From positions 1 through 37,782 of IMG/VR virus record IMGVR_UViG_3300028008_000041: a stretch of 37,782 nucleotides of DNA; one strand, given 5' to 3'. The DNA is from a virus. The notes beneath the pieces were generated by a model. It was not told the DNA's origin. It saw nothing but the letters and a program-made list of their open reading frames with translations, and made no database searches. Of this stretch, positions 1 to 7,880 are shown piece after piece; within the stretch, counting starts at the first letter, position 1; every line of letters starts with the position of its first letter. The translations under genes were made by a program, and so were the position numbers.

Positions 1-1
1 G

Positions 2-1456
2 GGCAGAACTACTGATCAATTGAATACAAGTACCACACAATACATATCAGAACTAGATATGCTATCAAGACTGACAGGTCAAAATAGAAAAGACTTACAA
101 GCTCAACAAGATGCTCTACAGCGTGAAGCTAGATTTGGTACTATGATACAGCGAATGAACACTGCTGGCCAGAACGAACAAGCTAAAGCAATGTCAAGCA
201 TGGTAATGAGTATTTCAGGATTCTCTCCACGAATGGCCGAAGGTTTGAAAGATATAATGACCTCAGGTACTGCAACCACTGAAGAAGGTCGACAATTGAT
301 GATGTTGAGTGGTAATGCAGTTCAAGGCATTATTGGAGATCTTAAATCAGGAAGTATAGACTATCAAACTGCTACGCAGAGATTGCAAAAATCATTAGGT
401 GGTGCAGAAGACCAATTTGGATCTCAAGCACAGATTTTAGGTAATGCAAACCCACTACTTGCTGACTTTGCTAGTATCATAGCATTTACCAAAGCAAGTT
501 TAGGTGATCTAGAAGAAGCGGCAAAACAAACATCAGATCAACAAAACTCCTCAGACACTATGCTGACTAACATGGTTAGTGCAAGCGTAAGCCTAGATGA
601 ACTATCAGCTAACATTAATAAAATAATCTTAAAAGAAGGATTACCGTTAGCTAGTAATATAGTAGCTATAATGTCTGATGCAATGGAGAAGTTTGTAGAA
701 GAGATCCCGGGTATGATTCAAAATTTAAAATCATACTATGCAGGTGACAAAAGTATGCTTGAAGGCACCAAGGACTTAGGTAATGACTTGCTTGGACAGA
801 TCCTAGATGCAATTAACATCATGGGTGCGGGCGTGTTAAAAATGGCGTTTGGAAACGACGAGTCAGATGAATCTTTTTTCGATCGACTAGGGGATATGTT
901 TGACGGTATGCTTGTTGGAGGTAGTACTGGTCTAGGGCTAGGTGCCGTAACAACAGGTGGCTTAGGTGCGATACCCGCCGGGATACTAGGAACACTCATT
1001 GGCGGATACATGGGGTACCACAAAAAAGACATCGAATCAGTTTTTGGCCAAGGTGGCGAAGATATACCTGCAGGGAAGGCTGGGGAATTTGGTCATATGG
1101 CACTAGGTGGACCAACAATGCAAGGTCAACCCTATCTAGTAGGCGAGCTTGGCCCTGAGCTGTTTGTTCCAGGATCAATGGGAAATATTATTCCTAATTA
1201 TGGTGGCGACAATAGAACAGGACTAGAAGATTTGGCTGGACCTAAGTTATCTAGGCTATCTAAAGTATTAAGTGATTTTAGCACATTGGCAGTACCTAAC
1301 ACAACGACAGCTACCCAACCGCAAACTGCTCTGGATGCTAATCAAAATGTAGTACCAGAATTGCTAGCCGGACAGTCAGCAAAACTTGACGAATTAATTA
1401 GACTAACACAAAGACAGCTTTCAGTTTCAAACTCAACAAGACAGTCATTGATGTAG
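2..1456 (+). CDS. Tape-measure-like tail protein, C-terminal part (5' truncated by window)
   Basis: The frame is open to the first base of the window; an in-frame TTG at 20 is not a credible start, so the gene begins upstream and only its last ~484 codons are visible. The visible part is largely helical and Gln/Met/Ala-rich. A Gly-rich hydrophobic stretch follows (about 300-335 counted from the TTG, with GLGLGAVTTGGLGAIP), and then the motif QPYLVGELGPELFVPGSMG (about 371-389). That YLVGExGPELFxP pattern is typical of the C-terminal region of phage tail tape-measure proteins, which set tail length and interact with membrane at infection. The Gly-zipper stretch would suit membrane insertion. 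The Asn/Thr/Gln-rich tail ends at a TAG. Function is inferred from this motif and from position just upstream of the head genes; another large tail/baseplate protein is possible. Confidence 0.6.
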   Translation, partial: GRTTDQLNTSTTQYISELDMLSRLTGQNRKDLQAQQDALQREARFGTMIQRMNTAGQNEQAKAMSSMVMSISGFSPRMAEGLKDIMTSGTATTEEGRQLMMLSGNAVQGIIGDLKSGSIDYQTATQRLQKSLGGAEDQFGSQAQILGNANPLLADFASIIAFTKASLGDLEEAAKQTSDQQNSSDTMLTNMVSASVSLDELSANINKIILKEGLPLASNIVAIMSDAMEKFVEEIPGMIQNLKSYYAGDKSMLEGTKDLGNDLLGQILDAINIMGAGVLKMAFGNDESDESFFDRLGDMFDGMLVGGSTGLGLGAVTTGGLGAIPAGILGTLIGGYMGYHKKDIESVFGQGGEDIPAGKAGEFGHMALGGPTMQGQPYLVGELGPELFVPGSMGNIIPNYGGDNRTGLEDLAGPKLSRLSKVLSDFSTLAVPNTTTATQPQTALDANQNVVPELLAGQSAKLDELIRLTQRQLSVSNSTRQSLM

Positions 1457-1504
1457 CCAAAACAGTTGCACTTTACAGTTAATCTGCTAAAGTATATGTT
1501 GTGG

Positions 1505-1512
1505 ATAAATAC
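1505..1512 (+). promoter_or_regulatory. T4-type late promoter (ATAAATAC) for portal gene
   Basis: GATAAATACTATCC lies 24 bases before the portal ATG. It matches the T4 late -10 element (TATAAATA), read by the phage late sigma gp55. With +1 about five bases after the C, the leader would be about 20 nt. Confidence 0.65.
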
Positions 1513-1536
1513 TATCCATATATAAAAGGTTATTCT

Positions 1537-3234
1537 ATGGCAAGCTGGAAAAAATATTTTAAAGTACCTGCAAAAACTGACGGATCAATGAGTCCTATCA
1601 GTGGTATGAATAGAGCACAATTTGGTGCAACTGACGATTTTGCATTTCGTAACTATCAATCAAGTTTACCTGAAGTTTATTCTGGACATCCAAATCGTGT
1701 CGAACGTTACAATCAATACGAAGCAATGGATATGGATTCAGAAATTAATGCTTGCTTAGATATCATTGCAGAATTCTCAACACAGACCAATGATCAAAAT
1801 GGTACAGCATTTGAAATTGACTTTTTAGAAAAGCCAACAGACCACGAAGTTGATATTGTTAAAAAACAACTACAGCAGTGGACAAAATTAAATCAACTTG
1901 ATCAACGTGTTTTTAAACTGTTTAGAAATACCATCAAGTACGGTGACCAATTATTTGTACGTGATCCTGAGACATTTGAAATGTTTTGGGTTGACATGTC
2001 AAAAGTTTCTAGAGTTATTGTTAACGAAGCAGAAGGCAAGAAGCCTGAGCAGTATGTAATTAGAGATATTAATCCTAATTTTGAGAACTTAACAGTAGCG
2101 GCCAAAAATGCACATGATGCTAACATAAACCCACCTACACAGGGCGGATATACTCCACCAAATAACTTTTCGGCACCCAATGCGGCCGCCGGAGCAGGAC
2201 AGGGTAGATTTGGACAAAACTTAAACGAAAGTGCTATTGAAGCAGGGCATGTAGTACACTTATCACTATCAGAAGGATTAGACTTTAAATGGCCATTTGG
2301 TACTTCGGTATTAGAGAACATTTACAAGGTCTATAAGCAAAAAGAACTGTTAGAAGATGCTATATTGATATACCGTGTACAACGTGCACCGGAGCGTAGA
2401 ATCTTCAAAATAGACGTAGGTAACATGCCTAGTCATATGGCAATGGCTTTTGTTGAACGTATTAAAAATGAGATTCATCAGAGACGTATACCAACACAAC
2501 AAGGTGGCGGACAATCAGTAGTAGACGCTACATACAATCCGTTATCAATTAACGAAGACTATTTCTTTCCAGTAACAGCAGATGGCAGAGGGTCTAGTGT
2601 TGATACATTACCAGGCGGACAAAACCTAGGTGAGATTGATGATTTAAAATACTTCAACAATAAACTATCACGTGGATTAAGAGTGCCTAGTTCATACTTA
2701 CCAACTGGTCCAGATGAATCAGCACAAGCACTTAGTGACGGTCGTGTTGGTACTGCACTTATACAAGAATATAGATTTAACCAATACTGCATGAGATTGC
2801 AGAATCAAATTGCTAACAAGCTAGATGACGAATTTAAAATGTTCTTACGCTTTAGAGGCTTTAACATTGATTCGTCATTGTTTAACTTACGATTTAACCC
2901 ACCGCAGAACTTTGCAAGTTACAGACAAGCAGAGTTAGACGCTCAACGAGTTAATGTGTTTACAGCACTAGAAGGTGTACCGTATATTAGTAAACGTTTT
3001 GCTATGCAACGATTCTTAGGAATGACAGAAGAAGAGCTAAGACAAAATGAAGAACTTTGGGAAGAAGAGTCAGATAATCAAGAAGCACAAGGAATATCAG
3101 GCAGTGATCTACGTTCAGTAGGTATTAGTCCAGGTGATATTGATTCAGACATAACCACAGGTGAAGACCTTGACGCAGAACTTAATGCACCAGACGCAGA
3201 TCTTGGCGCTGGCGAAGGTGACGCAGAAGTATAA
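1537..3234 (+). CDS. gp20: Portal vertex protein gp20
   Basis: T4-family portal, the dodecameric ring at the unique capsid vertex through which DNA is packaged and to which the neck docks. The ATG at 1537 (MASWKKYFK) is preferred over an in-frame GTG at 1501, because the GTG lies inside the late-promoter sequence; the resulting 565 aa compares with 524 in T4. Portal signatures include YNQYEAMDMDSEINACLDI near the N terminus, FKLFRNTIKYGDQLFVRDP, the YRVQRAPERRIFKIDVGN segment and SSYLPTGPDESAQAL. The C-terminal tail is acidic (Glu/Asp-rich). A short Pro/Gly/Ala/Asn-rich stretch (about residues 195-230) interrupts the fold and looks like a surface loop insertion. It heads the head-morphogenesis cluster and its stop codon overlaps the next late promoter. 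Confidence 0.95.
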   Translation: MASWKKYFKVPAKTDGSMSPISGMNRAQFGATDDFAFRNYQSSLPEVYSGHPNRVERYNQYEAMDMDSEINACLDIIAEFSTQTNDQNGTAFEIDFLEKPTDHEVDIVKKQLQQWTKLNQLDQRVFKLFRNTIKYGDQLFVRDPETFEMFWVDMSKVSRVIVNEAEGKKPEQYVIRDINPNFENLTVAAKNAHDANINPPTQGGYTPPNNFSAPNAAAGAGQGRFGQNLNESAIEAGHVVHLSLSEGLDFKWPFGTSVLENIYKVYKQKELLEDAILIYRVQRAPERRIFKIDVGNMPSHMAMAFVERIKNEIHQRRIPTQQGGGQSVVDATYNPLSINEDYFFPVTADGRGSSVDTLPGGQNLGEIDDLKYFNNKLSRGLRVPSSYLPTGPDESAQALSDGRVGTALIQEYRFNQYCMRLQNQIANKLDDEFKMFLRFRGFNIDSSLFNLRFNPPQNFASYRQAELDAQRVNVFTALEGVPYISKRFAMQRFLGMTEEELRQNEELWEEESDNQEAQGISGSDLRSVGISPGDIDSDITTGEDLDAELNAPDADLGAGEGDAEV

Positions 3235-3238
3235 ATAC
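3231..3238 (+). promoter_or_regulatory. T4-type late promoter overlapping the portal stop codon
   Basis: ATAAATACTATC contains the portal TAA stop and ends only four bases before the ATG at 3243. By T4 late-promoter geometry +1 falls on or next to that ATG, so a transcript from here would be leaderless. Confidence 0.55.
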
Positions 3239-3242
3239 TATC

Positions 3243-3464
3243 ATGATACTTAACGAACTATACAATAAAGAGCCTGAAGGCTACCATGATGCAGACGAAG
3301 ATCGAAGCAAGGCTCGTATAGGCGACCTTCGTAAAACAAAGCTAACTTTGAAGCAGTTAAACAAGTTACGTATTATGAATGACGTAAGAACGTACGAACA
3401 ACAGCAAAAAGCAAAAAAGACACGTACCCAGTACGGTCAACCAGCAGATACCCCACAATTATAG
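3243..3464 (+). CDS. Small conserved protein between portal and prohead core genes
   Basis: A 73-aa highly charged protein with an acidic N-terminal third (NKEPEGYHDADEDRSK) and a basic, helical remainder (LTLKQLNKLRIMNDVRTYEQQQK), ending in a Gln/Pro-rich tail. There is no Shine-Dalgarno between the portal stop (3234) and this ATG; translation would come from re-initiation or from a leaderless late transcript. It occupies the position of T4 genes 67/68 (small prohead-core proteins) between gp20 and gp21, which suggests a minor core or head role, but I see no convincing homology to gp67. Function unknown. Confidence 0.75.
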   Translation: MILNELYNKEPEGYHDADEDRSKARIGDLRKTKLTLKQLNKLRIMNDVRTYEQQQKAKKTRTQYGQPADTPQL

Positions 3465-3473
3465 GCAATTCTT

Positions 3474-3499
3474 AAAAAAGGCTCAAAAAGACGCCTTTT
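3474..3499 (+). terminator. Weak hairpin/possible terminator after the small ORF
   Basis: AAAAGGC and GCCTTTT form a 7-bp stem around a 10-nt A-rich loop, followed by only a short T tract that is part of the stem. It sits between 3464 and the next late promoter, so it could separate transcripts, but it is a weak intrinsic terminator. Confidence 0.4.
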
Positions 3500-3533
3500 A
3501 GCCTAGAAATACACCAATATTACCTTTATTGTT

Positions 3534-3541
3534 GTAAATAC
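3534..3541 (+). promoter_or_regulatory. T4-type late promoter variant (GTAAATAC)
   Basis: TTGTAAATACTATC shares the TAAATACTATC core with the promoters at 1505 and 3231. It lies 32 bases before the prohead-core ATG, with a GGAGA Shine-Dalgarno (about 3560-3564) in between. Confidence 0.55.
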
Positions 3542-3573
3542 TATCACAAAGCCATATATGGAGAACAAAAAAC

Positions 3574-4290
3574 ATGGAAAATAAATTTGAACAGTTAATC
3601 GAGTATATCATTAACGACGAAGAAGACAAAGCTAAAGAGCTTTTCCACGATGTAGTGGTTGAAAAATCACGTGACATCTACGAAGAGTTAATGGCAGAAG
3701 ACGAAGCTACTGACGAAGTTGTTGAAGAAACAGCTGAAGAAGAAGTTGAAGAATCAATTGAAACAGAAGAAGAAATTGGTGGCGACCAAGCTGACGATCT
3801 AATTGCAGATATTGAAGCTGATGAAGAAGGCGTTACTGAAGAAGAAGTTGACTATGACGAAGATGGTAAGACAGACGATCATGAAGAAGATCATGAAGAG
3901 CTTGAAGACCGTGTAGTTGACCTAGAAGACAAGTTAGACGAGTTGATGGCTGAGTTCGAAGGCTTAATGGCTGACGAAAAAGAAGAAGGCGCTGAAGAAG
4001 AAGCTGAAGAAGAAGCTGAAGAAGAAGAAATGGAAATGGAAGTTCCTATGGAATCTGAAGCAGTTGAAACTGAAGAAGCATTAGAAGAAGGTGCAGATCT
4101 TAAGCCAGCTACTAAACCAGAAACAAAAGAAGGTGCAGATCAAACTAAATCACCAGTAGCGGCAAACGCCGGTGCTAAAGGCGCTGAAGCAAAACCACAG
4201 CAGTCTAAGTCAAGTGAAGAAAAAGGATCAGCAACACCTACAGCACAAGATCAAGGCGGAACTACTGAGCCAGATCTAAAGAAAGTTTAA
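3574..4290 (+). CDS. Acidic prohead core (scaffold-associated) protein
   Basis: A 238-aa extremely acidic protein. Residues 1-40 form a compact helical head (FEQLIEYIINDEEDKAKEL, then VVEKSRDIYEELM) of a type found at the N terminus of prohead-core proteins in marine T4-like phages. Residues ~45-175 are almost continuous Glu/Asp/Ala with repeated EEAEE units; residues ~180-238 form a low-complexity Lys/Gln/Ala/Ser tail. It lies between portal and protease genes, where T4 has the core proteins gp67 and gp68. The likely role is a core component degraded by gp21 during head maturation. The GAAGAA repeats make it prone to length variation. Assignment rests on position and composition. Confidence 0.7.
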   Translation: MENKFEQLIEYIINDEEDKAKELFHDVVVEKSRDIYEELMAEDEATDEVVEETAEEEVEESIETEEEIGGDQADDLIADIEADEEGVTEEEVDYDEDGKTDDHEEDHEELEDRVVDLEDKLDELMAEFEGLMADEKEEGAEEEAEEEAEEEEMEMEVPMESEAVETEEALEEGADLKPATKPETKEGADQTKSPVAANAGAKGAEAKPQQSKSSEEKGSATPTAQDQGGTTEPDLKKV

Positions 4291-4320
4291 TTTAAACTTT
4301 ATATATAGGTACCTTACAAT

Positions 4321-4950
4321 ATGTCAAACATATACTTAAAAGAACATCTTAATCATTCGATGGCCAACATGATTGTTGAGCAGTCGCAAGATGGTAAAGA
4401 TTTATATATGAAAGGTATCTGCATCCAGGGTGGTGTAAAAAACGCTAATGAACGTGTATATCCAGTTATTGAGATTGAAAGTGCAGTACAAAATCTTAAT
4501 GAACAAGTAACAGGTGGGTATAGCGTACTAGGCGAAGTTGATCATCCAGACGATTTAAAAATCAACCTTGATCGTGTTTCACATATGATTGAAAATATGT
4601 GGATGGACGGTCCAAATGGATGTGGTAAATTAAAGATTCTACCTACACCGATGGGTCAGCTAGTTAAAACTATGCTTGAGTCAGGTGTAAAGTTAGGAGT
4701 TTCGAGTCGAGGTAGCGGTAACGTTAATGAAGACTCTGGACAAGTCAGTGATTTTGAAATGATCACTGTTGACATCGTATCACAACCAAGTGCTCCAAAT
4801 GCTTATCCTACAGCAATTTATGAAGGTCTTATGAACATGAAAGGCGGACATAACGTTTTAGAGATGGCACGTGAAGCAGGTGGTGATGCTAAAGTACAAC
4901 GTTACTTAAAGAGTGAAGTATTAAAGCTCATTAGGGAACTTAAGGCTTAA
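4321..4950 (+). CDS. gp21: Prohead maturation protease gp21
   Basis: A 209-aa T4-type prohead protease (T4 gp21 is 212 aa), a serine protease that cleaves scaffold and capsid proteins after (L/I)-x-Glu during head maturation. Visible signatures: GGVKNANERVYP (37-48), the histidine motif GEVDHPDD with His75, the serine motif GVSSRGSG (126-133), and ITVDIVSQPSAPNA (148-161) with the downstream conserved Asp. All expected active-site regions are present. It is followed 12 bases later by gp22, as in T4. Confidence 0.95.
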   Translation: MSNIYLKEHLNHSMANMIVEQSQDGKDLYMKGICIQGGVKNANERVYPVIEIESAVQNLNEQVTGGYSVLGEVDHPDDLKINLDRVSHMIENMWMDGPNGCGKLKILPTPMGQLVKTMLESGVKLGVSSRGSGNVNEDSGQVSDFEMITVDIVSQPSAPNAYPTAIYEGLMNMKGGHNVLEMAREAGGDAKVQRYLKSEVLKLIRELKA

Positions 4951-4962
4951 TAGGAGAATGGC

Positions 4963-6060
4963 ATGCTAGATGTACTAAAACCATTATTAGACAGCGACCT
5001 AGTTAACGAAGAAACACATGCGGAAATTACTGAAGCATGGGAATCTAAGTTAGAAGAAGCTCGCGAGTCTGTTCGTGCAGAATTACGTGAAGAGTTCGCT
5101 CAGAAGTATGAACACGATAAAACAACAATGGTTGAAGCAATCGATCGCATGGTAACAGAAAGTCTAAAAACTGAGATGGCTGAAATGCAAGATGAAAAAG
5201 CCAAATTAGCAGAAGATCGTGTTAACCAAGTTAACAAAATGAAAGAATCAGCAGAAAAATTTAATAGCTTTATGGTTACTAAGTTAGCTGAAGAAATCAA
5301 AGATCTTCGTTCAGACAGACAATTACAAACTGAAACAGTTGCAAAACTAGAGCAGTTTGTGGTTAAAGCGTTGGCAGAAGAAATTAAAGAATTTGCACAA
5401 GATAAACAGGACGTTGTAGAAACTAAAGTTAAACTTGTTGCAGAGGCTCGTGCGAAACTAGAAGAACTTAAAACTAAGTTCGTTACAGAATCAAGTGAGA
5501 AAATGACTAACGCAGTTGCCAAGCATTTGAAAGCAGAACTTTCGCAATTACAAGAAGATATCAAAATTGCTCGTGAGAACACTTTTGGTAGAAAAATCTT
5601 TGAATCGTTTGCTAGTGAATTTGGTGCAACTCATTTAAATGAGAACGCAGAAATTCGTAAACTAGCGGATGCAATTGAAGATAAAGATCAGCAAATTGCA
5701 GAAGCAACCACTAAACTCAACGAAACTAACAAGTTGGTTGAGTCAAAAGAAAAAGAAATTGTCGTAATTAAAGAGTCTAATGAGCGTTCAGCAAAATTAG
5801 ATGAACTACTTTCTAATCTTAATGATGAGAAAGCAGAAGTTATGACTAATTTATTAGAGGGTGTTGCTACTAAGAAATTAGAAGCGGCCTTTAACAAATA
5901 TCTCCCAGCGGTGCTTAACGAGAATGTAGTGAAGTCAAACAAAGCGACACTTACAGAATCAGTTAAGGAAGTTACTGGGGATAAAAACAAGCAAGTTAAA
6001 GAAGTCAAGAAAGACCAAGATGGAAACATCATTGACTTACGTAAACTTGCTGGTATTTAA
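4963..6060 (+). CDS. gp22: Prohead scaffolding core protein gp22
   Basis: A 365-aa protein, highly charged and almost entirely predicted coiled coil (long Lys/Glu/Ala/Leu heptads from ~20 to ~300), between the protease and capsid genes exactly where T4 has gp22 (269 aa). Repeated segments of the kind VTKLAEEIKDLRSD and VVKALAEEIKEFAQDK suggest internal duplication of a helical unit. The C-terminal ~35 residues are Lys-rich. It would form the assembly core and be cut up by gp21. The ATG at 4963 follows AGGAGA at 4952-4957; a nearer ATG at 4958 is out of frame. Confidence 0.92.
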   Translation: MLDVLKPLLDSDLVNEETHAEITEAWESKLEEARESVRAELREEFAQKYEHDKTTMVEAIDRMVTESLKTEMAEMQDEKAKLAEDRVNQVNKMKESAEKFNSFMVTKLAEEIKDLRSDRQLQTETVAKLEQFVVKALAEEIKEFAQDKQDVVETKVKLVAEARAKLEELKTKFVTESSEKMTNAVAKHLKAELSQLQEDIKIARENTFGRKIFESFASEFGATHLNENAEIRKLADAIEDKDQQIAEATTKLNETNKLVESKEKEIVVIKESNERSAKLDELLSNLNDEKAEVMTNLLEGVATKKLEAAFNKYLPAVLNENVVKSNKATLTESVKEVTGDKNKQVKEVKKDQDGNIIDLRKLAGI

Positions 6061-6082
6061 GTTAAGACATTAGGAGAAAGAT

Positions 6083-7258
6083 ATGTCACAAGAACTACTC
6101 GAAAGCCGTTGGGGTGAGACCAAAGATGCATTATTAGAAGGTCTTGCAGGAAACAAAAGATCCTCAATGGGTGTTATATTAGAAAACACAAAAAACTACT
6201 TAGCTGAAGCGGCTGGTACAGGCGCAACTGCGGCTGGTAACGTAGCAACACTTAACCGTGTTATCCTACCTGTTATTAGACGAGTAATGCCTACAGTTAT
6301 TGCTAACGAAATCGTTGGTGTACAACCAATGACAGGCCCAGTAGGTCAAATTCATACACTACGTGTACGTTATGCTGAAACAGTTAATGCAACTGGTACT
6401 GCTAACGATACAACAGCAGGGGACGAAGCACTATCACCGTTCCAAATCTCAACAGCATATGCTGGTGATCAAACTGCTGGACTAGCTGATTCAACAGCAG
6501 GTAAAGAAGGTACAGGCGGCAAGAAGATTTCTGTACAAATTCTTAAACAAGCAGTTGAAGCAAAAACACGTAAATTGCAAGCACGTTGGACATTTGAAGC
6601 GGCTCAAGACGCTCAATCACAACACGGTATTGACGTTGAAGCTGAAGTAATGGCGGCATTAGCACAAGAAATTACTGCTGAGATCGACCAAGAAGTTCTA
6701 GCATCACTACGTTCACTAGCGGCAACAGAATTTACATACAACCAAGCAACTGTATCAGGTACAGCTACTTTTGTTGGTGATGAACATGCGGCACTTGCTG
6801 TTCTAATCAACAGAACTGCTAACTTGATTGCACAGCGTACAAGACGTGGTGCAGGTAACTGGGCTGTTGTTTCACCAGCGGCACTAACAGTACTACAATC
6901 TGCTACAACTTCAGCGTTTGCACGCTCAACTGAAGGTACATTTGAAGCTCCAACAAACACTAAGTTTGTAGGTACTTTAAACTCAGCTATGAAAGTATAT
7001 GTTGATTCATATGCATCAGACGCTACTCCAGTACTAGTTGGTTATAAAGGTTCTTCAGAAGCTGATGCGGCGGCGTTTTATTGCCCATATATCCCACTAA
7101 TGTCTTCAGGCGTTGTGTTGGATCCAGCAAGTTTTGAACCAGTAGTATCATTCATGACACGTTATGGTTATGTTGAGTTAACAAACAGTGCTTCATCGTT
7201 TGGTAACGCGGCTGACTACGTGGGTGAAATTGCAGTTTCTAACTTATCATTCTCGTAA
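6083..7258 (+). CDS. gp23: Major capsid protein gp23
   Basis: HK97-fold major head protein of the T4 family. The N-terminal ~42 residues are a propeptide ending KNYLAE-AAG, matching the gp21 (L/I)-x-Glu cleavage rule, with predicted cleavage after Glu42. The mature part begins with a Gly/Ala/Thr segment and then carries VIRRVMPTVIANEIVGVQPM TGPVGQ (in two blocks), the hallmark of gp23 homologues. At 391 aa it is clearly shorter than T4 gp23 (521 aa), implying loss or reduction of the insertion domain. A good AGGAGA Shine-Dalgarno precedes the ATG, and a terminator follows the stop at once, consistent with high expression. Confidence 0.96.
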   Translation: MSQELLESRWGETKDALLEGLAGNKRSSMGVILENTKNYLAEAAGTGATAAGNVATLNRVILPVIRRVMPTVIANEIVGVQPMTGPVGQIHTLRVRYAETVNATGTANDTTAGDEALSPFQISTAYAGDQTAGLADSTAGKEGTGGKKISVQILKQAVEAKTRKLQARWTFEAAQDAQSQHGIDVEAEVMAALAQEITAEIDQEVLASLRSLAATEFTYNQATVSGTATFVGDEHAALAVLINRTANLIAQRTRRGAGNWAVVSPAALTVLQSATTSAFARSTEGTFEAPTNTKFVGTLNSAMKVYVDSYASDATPVLVGYKGSSEADAAAFYCPYIPLMSSGVVLDPASFEPVVSFMTRYGYVELTNSASSFGNAADYVGEIAVSNLSFS

Positions 7259-7301
7259 GAGCAGTAAGTTATTAACAGTAGTTACTACTACAGTTAGAAT
7301 T

Positions 7302-7332
7302 AAAAAGCACTCATTTATGGGTGCTTTTTTTT
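7302..7332 (+). terminator. Rho-independent terminator after gp23
   Basis: AAAAAGCACTC pairs with GGGTGCTTTTT (one G-U pair) around a 6-nt loop, followed by a run of T. It closes the head-gene cluster. Confidence 0.85.
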
Positions 7333-7357
7333 GACCTACGTTTCTAATACTAATTAG

Positions 7358-7365
7358 CTAAATAG
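7358..7365 (+). promoter_or_regulatory. Possible degenerate late promoter (CTAAATAG)
   Basis: AGCTAAATAGTAATG partly matches the late element, in the otherwise empty 7333-7461 spacer upstream of the next virion gene. It is weaker than the other copies. Confidence 0.3.
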
Positions 7366-7461
7366 TAATGCTAGTTACACGGGGTAATTAGTTTATGCTG
7401 TTTAACCATATCAGCGTAGTGGATAGAACCCACATTGGACTTCTATAAGGAGAAATATAAA

Positions 7462-7821
7462 ATGGGTAGACCAATAGATAAGTATTTTTTAGGCTTAACA
7501 GGCGGTAGTCCAGCTACTATTCCTGTAAGAGGAAAAGTTTCAGGATCAGCAGAATTTGAAGGGTATATTAAGAATCAAAAAGGTTCTAACAAGTTTACAA
7601 TTTCAAATGATGGCGGTACAGTAGAAGGTGTTTGCTACTTAGTAAACAAAGTTACTGGACTGGCAGATGCAGAATGTGCTATTGTTGGACAAGCAACAGG
7701 CGAAAATGTTGCTATTCAAAAAATCACTGCACACAAAGCAGTTGGTTTTAATGGTACAGTTTATTCGTGGGCAGTAGCAGACGATTCAGCAGAATCTCTA
7801 ATCATCCTCACAGCTCTATAA
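7462..7821 (+). CDS. Small putative virion structural protein
   Basis: Start chosen at the ATG at 7462 (MGRPIDKYFLG), 7 bases after AAGGAGA, rather than an in-frame TTG at 7435; this gives 119 aa. It is a beta-rich Gly/Thr/Val protein without signal peptide or membrane segment. Proteins starting with MxRPIxKxxxG and found just after gp23 recur in marine myoviruses, where they are regarded as virion proteins; a capsid-decoration or head-associated role is plausible but not shown by the sequence. A terminator-like hairpin lies just downstream. Confidence 0.8.
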   Translation: MGRPIDKYFLGLTGGSPATIPVRGKVSGSAEFEGYIKNQKGSNKFTISNDGGTVEGVCYLVNKVTGLADAECAIVGQATGENVAIQKITAHKAVGFNGTVYSWAVADDSAESLIILTAL

Positions 7822-7844
7822 TTCCTAAAATTATATAGTCAAAG

Positions 7845-7880
7845 AATCCTTTGTGTTAAATACAGCACAAGGGATTTTTT
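7845..7880 (+). promoter_or_regulatory. Hairpin with late promoter in its loop and Shine-Dalgarno in its 3' arm
   Basis: AATCCTTTGTG (7845-7855) pairs with CACAAGGGATT (7866-7876), with one G-U pair, and is followed by six T's ending at the ATG at 7881, so it can act as a terminator for the upstream gene. The 10-nt loop holds TTAAATAC (7856-7863), a late-promoter element. The 3' arm contains AAGGG (7869-7873), the only Shine-Dalgarno for the next gene. A read-through transcript would hide this site, whereas a transcript starting near 7868 would lack the 5' arm and expose it. Confidence 0.7.

Noticed and set aside
20-22. TTG as start of the first gene
   Set aside because: The reading frame is open upstream to the window edge and no Shine-Dalgarno is present; the gene is truncated.
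5100-6032. Antisense Ser/Leu-rich ORFs opposite gp22
   Set aside because: Shadows of the Lys/Glu-rich coiled-coil codons; no initiation signals.
7331-7364. TTGACC after the gp23 terminator as a sigma-70 -35 box (also TTGACC at 19465)
   Set aside because: No TATAAT-like -10 lies at 16-18 bases in either place.
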